Shown: one piece after another, positions 1-4,840 of the stretch | Layout: each line of letters starts with the position of its first letter | How positions within the stretch are numbered: position 1 is the stretch's first letter | From: an uncultured Eubacteriales bacterium | GTDB lineage: Bacteria; Bacillota; Clostridia; Oscillospirales; CAG-272 | Reading direction: 5' to 3' | Assembly: GCA_905187695.1 (NCBI GenBank) | Contig: CAJJIY010000057.1 | Span: 1 to 5,942, forward strand | DNA length: 5,942 nt | Translations under genes and position numbers: made by a program | The notes under the pieces: generated by a model | The model's input: the letters and a program-made list of their open reading frames with translations, nothing else | What the model was told of the DNA's origin: nothing | The model's database searches: none

Positions 1-56
1 CTTGGGTTTCTTTCTGCTTCTTCTTTCCCTCTTTATTCGGTTTTCAATGGGCACAG

Positions 57-82
57 AAAGCGCGGCATAGCCGCGCTTTTTT
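57..82 (+). terminator. Intrinsic terminator-like hairpin upstream of the aminopeptidase gene
   Basis: A perfect 10-bp stem (57-66, AAAGCGCGGC, pairing with 70-79) has a 3-nt ATA loop and runs into six T residues (77-82). This is a textbook rho-independent terminator on the + strand. It most likely ends transcription of a gene left of the window. It finishes only about 12 nt before the ribosome binding site of the aminopeptidase gene, and I see no promoter between them. It could therefore also act as a leaky or regulated attenuator for that gene. Confidence 0.8.
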
Positions 83-93
83 GCTTTTCGGCC

Positions 94-103
94 AAAGGAG
101 GAG
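94..103 (+). promoter_or_regulatory. Ribosome binding site, double-ATG start
   Basis: AAAGGAGGAG contains a full AGGAGG core (96-101). Two consecutive in-frame ATG codons follow, at 107 and 110. The spacing is 5 nt to the first and 8 nt to the second, so the second ATG has the more usual spacing. The true start may be position 110, giving a protein one residue shorter. Confidence 0.75.
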
Positions 104-106
104 AGA

Positions 107-1348
107 ATGATGAAAATCGACTTGAGAGATTATGCCAGGCTGATTGTCCGTTCTGGCGCAAATGTACAGCCCGGACAAAAGGTACGGCTGACTGCTTGTG
201 TGGATCAGGAGGAACTGGCCGCCGCCGTTGCTCTTGAATGTTATGAAGCCGGGGCAAAATATGTGGAGGTTCTCTGGGAATCCGAAAAAATGTCCCGCCT
301 GCACTATCTGCATGCGGATGCCGAAACGCTGGGCACGGTTCTGCCCTGGGAAGAGGCGCGCGCCAAACAGATGGCAGAGGATTTGCCGGTCCGCATTTTT
401 ATCGATTCGGAAGATCCGGACGCGCTTTCCGGTCTTTCTCCGGAATTGCTTGCAAAAGTGGGTGCCATGCGATCTTCCGTTCTGAAAAAATATCGGGATG
501 AGATTGACGGCAAGCATCAGTGGGTCATTGCCGCGGCCGCTTCCCCCGCCTGGGCGAAAAAAGTTTTTCCGGACGAGCCGGTTGACCGTGCCGTGCAAAA
601 ACTTTGGGAGCTGATTTTCTCCTGTACCCGGATGGATGCACCCGAAGGACCTGTTAAGGCCTGGGCCGACCATGTGGCCAAGATCAAAGCGCGTGTGGCC
701 TATCTTAACGAACAGCATTTTGTAAAACTGCATTTAAAGAGCGCAAACGGTACCGATTTTACCGTTGGTATGATCCCGGGAGCCAAATGGCAGGGGGCAG
801 GCGATGTCAACCCGCTGAACGGTGCGTTTTATCTGCCGAATCTGCCCACGGAAGAGATCTTTATTTCTCCGATGCGCGGCGTGTGCGAAGGCAGGTTGGT
901 TGCCACCAAGCCGCTTTCTTACTCCGGTCAGCTGATTGAGAATTTCAGCGTAGATTACCGGAACGGTCGCGTGGCGGATTGCCATGCCGAGCGGGGAGAA
1001 GAGGCGCTGCGAAAAATGTTTGCCATGGACGAGGGTGCTTCGATGCTCGGAGAAGTGGCGCTGGTTCCCAAGGAGTCGCCGATCAATCGTTCCGGCGTGC
1101 TTTTCTATAATACGCTTTTTGATGAAAATGCGGTGTGTCATGTGGCGGCCGGCATCGGTTTTGCCGAGGTTCTGGATGATTATCTGAACATGAGCAAAGA
1201 AGAGCAGACTGCGCACGGCATCAATGATTCCATGATTCATGTGGACTTCATGGTGGGTGCAGAGGATACCGAAATCATCGGTTATCGGGTAGACGGCAGC
1301 AGTGAGAAGATTTTTGAAAACGGTACTTTTGCGGGAGCGCTGAAATAA
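107..1348 (+). CDS. M29-family metallo-aminopeptidase (AmpS/PepS/aminopeptidase T type)
   Basis: This 413-residue cytoplasmic protein is full length for peptidase family M29, whose members use a two-metal centre to remove N-terminal residues from peptides. The diagnostic blocks are in the C-terminal half. NLPTEEIFISP (245-255) supplies Glu250; GEVALVP (315-321) supplies Glu316; FYNTLFDENAVCHVAAG (333-349) supplies Glu340 and His345; and NDSMIHVDFMVG (373-384) supplies His378 and Asp380. All expected metal ligands are present. The residue after the GIG turn is Phe352, where I recall Tyr in characterised members. The N-terminal domain (about 1-230) is the usual substrate-gating half. No signal peptide is seen. 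The gene appears monocistronic, sitting between two hairpins with no visible promoter of its own. The role in peptide turnover comes from the family; the natural substrate cannot be read from the sequence. Confidence 0.95.
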   Translation: MMKIDLRDYARLIVRSGANVQPGQKVRLTACVDQEELAAAVALECYEAGAKYVEVLWESEKMSRLHYLHADAETLGTVLPWEEARAKQMAEDLPVRIFIDSEDPDALSGLSPELLAKVGAMRSSVLKKYRDEIDGKHQWVIAAAASPAWAKKVFPDEPVDRAVQKLWELIFSCTRMDAPEGPVKAWADHVAKIKARVAYLNEQHFVKLHLKSANGTDFTVGMIPGAKWQGAGDVNPLNGAFYLPNLPTEEIFISPMRGVCEGRLVATKPLSYSGQLIENFSVDYRNGRVADCHAERGEEALRKMFAMDEGASMLGEVALVPKESPINRSGVLFYNTLFDENAVCHVAAGIGFAEVLDDYLNMSKEEQTAHGINDSMIHVDFMVGAEDTEIIGYRVDGSSEKIFENGTFAGALK

Positions 1349-1354
1349 ATCCGG

Positions 1355-1383
1355 ATGCCGGGCAGAAATCTGCCCGGCATTTT
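1355..1383 (+). terminator. Terminator of the aminopeptidase gene
   Basis: A perfect 12-nt inverted repeat (1355-1366, ATGCCGGGCAGA, with 1369-1380) lies 6 nt after the aminopeptidase stop codon. Geometrically this gives an 11- to 12-bp stem with a tight loop. The T tract is short (four T, 1380-1383) before an A-rich stretch, so termination may be weaker than at the other two hairpins in the window. Confidence 0.8.
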
Positions 1384-1411
1384 AAAAGAAATACAGAAAG
1401 ATTTAAAAAAG
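1384..1411 (+). promoter_or_regulatory. A-rich UP-element-like stretch before the tRNA promoter
   Basis: About 28 nt of strongly A-rich sequence, including six consecutive A, lies roughly 40-65 nt before the predicted tRNA transcription start. Stable-RNA promoters often carry such A/T tracts at this distance for contact with the C-terminal domain of the RNA polymerase alpha subunit. The role is inferred from composition and position only. Confidence 0.45.
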
Positions 1412-1414
1412 CTC

Positions 1415-1443
1415 TTGCTTTTTCTTCCTGAAAGTGCTATAAT
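1415..1443 (+). promoter_or_regulatory. Sigma-A-type promoter of the tRNA-Ser gene
   Basis: The -35 box is TTGCTT (1415-1420). After a 17-bp spacer comes a perfect -10 box TATAAT (1438-1443), preceded by TG plus one base (1435-1437), which is an extended -10. Transcription would start near 1450, giving a leader of about 12 nt before the mature tRNA 5' end at 1462. This fits the usual layout of a single-gene tRNA unit. Confidence 0.85.
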
Positions 1444-1461
1444 AATATGCGTGTTACGCAC

Positions 1462-1552
1462 GGAGGAGTACTCAAGTGGTCGAAGAGGCGTGACTCGAAA
1501 TCTCGTAGGCCGTTAACGCGGCGCGTGGGTTCAAATCCCACCTCCTCCGCCA
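1462..1552 (+). tRNA. tRNA-Ser(CGA), with encoded CCA
   Basis: The acceptor stem GGAGGAG (1462-1468) pairs with CTCCTCC (1542-1548). The discriminator is G1549, as is usual for tRNA-Ser, and the CCA end is encoded at 1550-1552. The D stem is CTC/GAG (1471-1473 with 1485-1487). The anticodon loop is CTCGAAA (1494-1500), with anticodon CGA at 1496-1498, reading the serine codon UCG. A long variable arm (1506-1524) contains a GCCG/CGGC stem, marking a class II tRNA. The T arm is GTGGG-TTCAAAT-CCCAC (1525-1541). One flaw is visible: the anticodon stem CGTGA/TCTCG has a central T-T mismatch (1491 with 1503). Everything else is intact, including its own promoter and terminator, so it is probably functional. 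Confidence 0.95.
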
Positions 1553-1553
1553 T

Positions 1554-1597
1554 AGAAACGACAATTCTCCGGTCGAGGTTGTCGTTTCTTCTTTTTT
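1554..1597 (+). terminator. Terminator of the tRNA-Ser unit
   Basis: A perfect 11-bp stem (1554-1564, AGAAACGACAA, with 1579-1589) has a 14-nt loop and is followed by TCTTTTTT (1590-1597). It begins 1 nt after the CCA end, so the primary transcript is essentially tRNA plus terminator. It should insulate the downstream operon from tRNA transcription. Confidence 0.9.
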
Positions 1598-1744
1598 ATA
1601 TAAAAATCAGAACCGCTACTGTCGGAGTGGCGGCATAAGGGCATTCGTTTGTACATCGGCGATTGGTGGCGGTGTTGGGACGGATGCCTGTTTTTTTGAG
1701 AAAATTTAAAATGTCGGGGAATCTGTTTTTATTGCGCGCCGGTG
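1598..1744. other. Intergenic stretch without an assignable feature
   Basis: This region separates the tRNA terminator from the promoter of the TerB_N operon. It has a G-rich first half and an A/T-rich second half that includes seven T (1691-1697). I see no convincing gene, second promoter, riboswitch fold, or repeat of the tRNA 3' end. If the operon were carried by an element inserted at the tRNA, one junction would be expected around here, but no attachment-site duplication is visible. Confidence 0.4.
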
Positions 1745-1773
1745 TTGACAGATTGAATCAATCATGGTAAAAT
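1745..1773 (+). promoter_or_regulatory. Strong sigma-A-type promoter of the TerB_N/ATPase/helicase operon
   Basis: A perfect -35 box TTGACA (1745-1750) is followed by a 17-bp spacer and a -10 box TAAAAT (1768-1773), preceded by TG plus one base (1765-1767). The predicted start near 1780 leaves a leader of only about 20 nt before the ATG at 1801, holding little more than the ribosome binding site. Such a strong promoter on an operon of this kind suggests it is normally held down by a repressor, in line with the palindrome inside the spacer. Confidence 0.88.
1751..1763. promoter_or_regulatory. Candidate operator: perfect 13-bp inverted repeat in the promoter spacer
   Basis: GATTGAATCAATC has two 6-bp arms (GATTGA and TCAATC) around a single central A (1757). 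It fills the space between -35 and -10, beginning directly after TTGACA. A dimeric helix-turn-helix repressor bound here would block RNA polymerase. I noticed no second copy of the TTGAATCAA core in the window, and no regulator gene is visible. The site is seen directly; its function and binding protein are inferred. Confidence 0.6.
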
Positions 1774-1785
1774 GAAATATTACAG

Positions 1786-1794
1786 AAGGGAGGG
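1786..1794 (+). promoter_or_regulatory. Ribosome binding site of the TerB_N gene
   Basis: AAGGGAGGG lies 6 nt before the ATG at 1801. Upstream ATG triplets at 1764 and 1772 are out of frame with the gene, which supports 1801 as the start. Confidence 0.8.
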
Positions 1795-1800
1795 ATTTTA

Positions 1801-3522
1801 ATGGCGTTCAAAGACGGAATGAGCAGGGACGCGGACGATTTTTGGGCGTTGGAAGATCTGATCCCGCCCCGGAAAAAAACGTTTGTTCCCGCAAAAACGC
1901 AAAGAAATGACATCACCGTTCCGGAGATATCTTCGGGTGCTGAAAAAAGCCCGGACGGTGCGGATGATGTTCCGCTCACGCGCCGGTTTGTTTCTCCTGC
2001 CGAAATGGAAAAGGAAGCGCGGGAGCGTCAACTCCCGGACGAAACATACCGTCCGTCCGCTTCTCTTCTTCATGAAGTACGGATTTACCGGACCGGCATC
2101 GGAGGCTCTTATTACGGGCAGTTTGACCGGGATGCCCATCGCTTTTTCAATGAAGAAGGCGTGCCCTCTCCCATAGCGGATTTCTTTTCCTATATGCCGC
2201 AATATTCACAACTGGATCCGGCGCAACGCGCGGCTTATTTTTGGTGGCGCACCTGTTTCCGGCGCGGAGAAGTGCCGGACGCACCGTATTCGTACCTGTT
2301 GCTTTATCTTTATGAAATTATTCATCTGGATGATGTGATGTCACCCGATGAACGGCAGGCGGCCATGCTTGGGCTCTGGCTTTCTTACCGGGGAAAATAC
2401 AGAAGACTGGATGTTCAGATCCGGGAATGGATTTGCGATGACGCGTTGCTCTCTCATTTGCCACCGCCTGCTCTGCCCCCCGAATCTTTTCGGGAAATGA
2501 TTGACGGCGCGCGGCTTCGTGAGTTTTTTGTGCCGACAGGAAAGGGTGCCACCGAAGCGGCCACGGACGCTTTTTTGTATTTCGGAAGCAACTATGATTA
2601 CCGGAAAAGTAAATTTTACAACAAGGAAACTGCCGCACTTTTCAATCAGATTCTGCGTGGCGCGGTCGGCGTGGCACTCAATTATTATGAAAGAGAGCGC
2701 GCCGACGGAAAAGAAAAACACGGTTTTTCCACCATCAGCCGCGAATCTTTTGCGGGTGCTGTCTGCGCCACACGGCGAAAACGGCGGATAGAAGTGGATT
2801 TTTCCTCTTTTTCACACACCCACGAAATGCGATATGTCATTACGGATGTGGAAAAATATGCAGAGAATGCGTTGCGCGCACACCTTGGCATCAAATCCCG
2901 CCTGACGGTTTACGAAGTGGGGGGAGAATTGCGGGCGTTATTGGACGACTATCTGAAAAAAGCACTCCCACCCCGTTCAAGAGCGGTTGCTAAACGCCCC
3001 GAACCGACAGCCGATTATGAGCGCCGCTACGAATTGCCCGTGACGCCGGTCTCGCGTGAGGCGGCAAACCGAATCGAAAATGACTCCTGGGAGACCACCC
3101 GAAAACTGATAGAAGCGTTCGGCGGGGAAGCGAACGAAGAGACGGATGCAACGGTGCCGCCCGGAACGGGTTTGGGCGGTTTTTCGGAAATAATGACACA
3201 AACGCCGGAAATATCCGCTCCCGATGGAGCCGCTTTGCATTCGCAAATACCGCCAAAAGAGAATATGCAGGATACCTTTGCATCGGTGTTGGGAGAACTG
3301 GCGGATTTTGTGCGGTTGGCGGCCAAAGGCGACCGTGCCGGGCAGCGGGCTTTTGCAACCCGGCTTCACACAATGCCGGATGCTTTGGCCGACAGGATCA
3401 ATACTTTGGCCGGAGATTATTTCGGCGATGTGATTCTGTCCGATGAAGGCGGTTTCTATATTGTGATAGACGATTATCTTGATCTACTGAGAGAAGAGGG
3501 AATACTGAATGAACAGAAATGA
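1801..3522 (+). CDS. TerB_N/TerB_C-type protein, first gene of a putative DNA-processing or defence operon
   Basis: This 573-residue protein has no signal peptide or membrane segment. Residues about 20-90 are charged and proline-containing, probably disordered. Residues about 90-215 resemble the TerB N-terminal family: an RIYRTGIGGSYYG-like entry (94-106), then LDPAQRAAYFWWR (138-150) and the hydrophobic helix YSYLLLYLYEIIH (163-175). A mixed helical region follows (225-385) with a basic RRKRR patch (325-329). A polar linker spans about 390-485. The C-terminus (about 525-565), with ADRINTLAGDYFGDVIL and GGFYIVIDDYLDLL, resembles the end of TerB_C domains. I cannot identify a central metal-binding TerB core. 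TerB-related proteins are known from tellurite/stress and DNA-processing contexts. As first gene of an operon with an ATPase and a helicase, it is plausibly a sensor or adaptor subunit. Its biochemical activity is unknown. Confidence 0.8.
   Translation: MAFKDGMSRDADDFWALEDLIPPRKKTFVPAKTQRNDITVPEISSGAEKSPDGADDVPLTRRFVSPAEMEKEARERQLPDETYRPSASLLHEVRIYRTGIGGSYYGQFDRDAHRFFNEEGVPSPIADFFSYMPQYSQLDPAQRAAYFWWRTCFRRGEVPDAPYSYLLLYLYEIIHLDDVMSPDERQAAMLGLWLSYRGKYRRLDVQIREWICDDALLSHLPPPALPPESFREMIDGARLREFFVPTGKGATEAATDAFLYFGSNYDYRKSKFYNKETAALFNQILRGAVGVALNYYERERADGKEKHGFSTISRESFAGAVCATRRKRRIEVDFSSFSHTHEMRYVITDVEKYAENALRAHLGIKSRLTVYEVGGELRALLDDYLKKALPPRSRAVAKRPEPTADYERRYELPVTPVSREAANRIENDSWETTRKLIEAFGGEANEETDATVPPGTGLGGFSEIMTQTPEISAPDGAALHSQIPPKENMQDTFASVLGELADFVRLAAKGDRAGQRAFATRLHTMPDALADRINTLAGDYFGDVILSDEGGFYIVIDDYLDLLREEGILNEQK
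3491..3522 (+). promoter_or_regulatory. Overlapping gene junction with internal ribosome binding site
   Basis: The ATG of the ATPase gene at 3509 lies inside the TerB_N gene, which stops at 3520-3522, giving a 14-nt overlap. A purine-rich site, GAGAAGAGGG (3491-3500), sits 8 nt before that ATG. I see no promoter here. This points to translational coupling and roughly matched amounts of the two proteins. Confidence 0.7.
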
Positions 3523-4840
3523 AGAAGTGCGTGTTCCGAAAAGGATTTTAAATTCGCTCCTGGCATCGCTTTGCGCCGGTGTTGTGCCGCGCATGGGGGC
3601 GCCTTATATCGCAATCGGAAGAAAGGCCGAAATCGCTGCGTTTCTCTCTGACCTGGAAAATATCAGCGAAGGGGGCGCCTCCATGCGCTTTCTCATCGGG
3701 CGTTACGGTAGCGGCAAGAGCTTTTTAATGCAACTGGTGCGGGGATATGCGTTGGAGCGCGATTTCCTTACGGCCGATGCCGATCTTTCCCCGGAACGCC
3801 GTTTATACGGTACAGCGGGGACGGGAGTGGCCACTTATCGGGAACTGATGAAAAATCTGGCGTCAAAAGCTTCTCCGGAGGGTGGTGCGCTTCCCAAGAT
3901 CATTGCCCGCTGGCTCTCCGCCCTGCAATCCGACATTGGCGAGGATCCTACCGGTACACGGCTGCAGGGAAAAGTCATGGAGGTTCTGCGCGATGTGGAG
4001 TTCATGGTCGGCGGATTTGATTTTTCGCGCGTCGTTGCCGCCTATCATACGGCTTATCTTGCCGGAGACGATGAAAAAATGTCGGCTTGCCTTTGTTGGC
4101 TTCGCGGCGAGTTTGCCACCAAGACCGAGGCCAAAAGCGCGCTCGGTTTCCCGGTTTCGGTCATCATCAATGACGAAAACTGGTATGACTTTATCAAATT
4201 GTTTGCCGTACTGGCCCGGAAGATCGGCTATCGCGGGTTGGTCGTTTTCATTGACGAGTGCGTGAATCTTTATAAGATTACACACCGGGTCAGCCGCGAA
4301 AACAACTATGAGAAGATCCTGTCGATGTTCAACGATTCTCTGCAGGGCAAGGCAGAGGGACTTTTGCTGGTGCTGGGCGGCACGCCGCAGTTTCTCGAGG
4401 ATCCGCGCCGGGGCCTTTTCAGCTACGAGGCGCTCCGGAGCCGTCTTTGCGACAGCCGTTTTGCCTCGGATGAATTTCAGAATCTCATCGGCCCCGTCAT
4501 TCGCCTTCGTCGGCTTTCAGATGACGAGATTTACGCGCTTTTGGTGCGCGTGACCGATCTCTTTTCCGAGCGATACGGCGTCGAGCCCCGGATTACAAAG
4601 GAAGAACAAGAGCGCTTTCTCACGTTTTCGCTCCGGCGGGCGGGCGCGGACAGCCTCATCACGCCCCGCGAAATTCTGCGGGATTATCTGACGGTCCTCA
4701 ACATTCTTCTTCAAAACGAAAACGCCCGCTTTGACGATGTGGCGGCCGCCGTATCCGCACCCGAAAAAGAAACGGCCGAAAACACCGTTTCTCCTAACGC
4801 GGCCGATCCGGACGATTTGATTTTATGGGGTAGATTATGA
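3509..4840 (+). CDS. P-loop ATPase, BrxD/DUF2791-like
   Basis: This 443-residue cytoplasmic ATPase has a clear AAA+-like layout. The Walker A motif is GRYGSGKS (64-71), with Lys70 and Ser71. The Walker B motif is LVVFIDE (244-250), with Asp249 and Glu250 as Mg-binding and catalytic residues. A sensor-1-like strand is LLLVLGGTPQF (285-295). Arginines after YEALR (310, 312) are candidate fingers. The NYEKILSMFND stretch (266-276) after Walker B, the overall size and the opening RVPKRILNSL segment match the BREX ATP-binding family (DUF2791). Small members of this family are called BrxD in type 2 BREX, where they accompany the Lhr-like helicase BrxHI, as here. All catalytic motifs are intact. The final 30 residues are an acidic, alanine-rich tail. 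It probably powers or regulates DNA processing with the helicase; direct DNA contact is inferred. Confidence 0.85.
   Translation: MNRNEEVRVPKRILNSLLASLCAGVVPRMGAPYIAIGRKAEIAAFLSDLENISEGGASMRFLIGRYGSGKSFLMQLVRGYALERDFLTADADLSPERRLYGTAGTGVATYRELMKNLASKASPEGGALPKIIARWLSALQSDIGEDPTGTRLQGKVMEVLRDVEFMVGGFDFSRVVAAYHTAYLAGDDEKMSACLCWLRGEFATKTEAKSALGFPVSVIINDENWYDFIKLFAVLARKIGYRGLVVFIDECVNLYKITHRVSRENNYEKILSMFNDSLQGKAEGLLLVLGGTPQFLEDPRRGLFSYEALRSRLCDSRFASDEFQNLIGPVIRLRRLSDDEIYALLVRVTDLFSERYGVEPRITKEEQERFLTFSLRRAGADSLITPREILRDYLTVLNILLQNENARFDDVAAAVSAPEKETAENTVSPNAADPDDLILWGRL

Noticed and set aside
44..733. 229-codon antisense open frame over the aminopeptidase
   Set aside because: It lies wholly on the opposite strand of a well-supported enzyme gene, shows no recognisable motif, and has no credible ribosome binding site or promoter.
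1447..1638. 63-codon open frame spanning the tRNA and its terminator
   Set aside because: It is a translation of tRNA-Ser and a hairpin, not a protein gene.
1696..1724. Possible second promoter (TTGAGA, 17 bp, GAATCT) upstream of the TerB_N operon
   Set aside because: The -10 match is poor, and a near-perfect promoter lies about 50 nt downstream.
1598..1744. Riboswitch, small RNA or attachment-site repeat in the tRNA-operon gap
   Set aside because: I found no stable fold, no copy of the tRNA 3' end, and no family motif.
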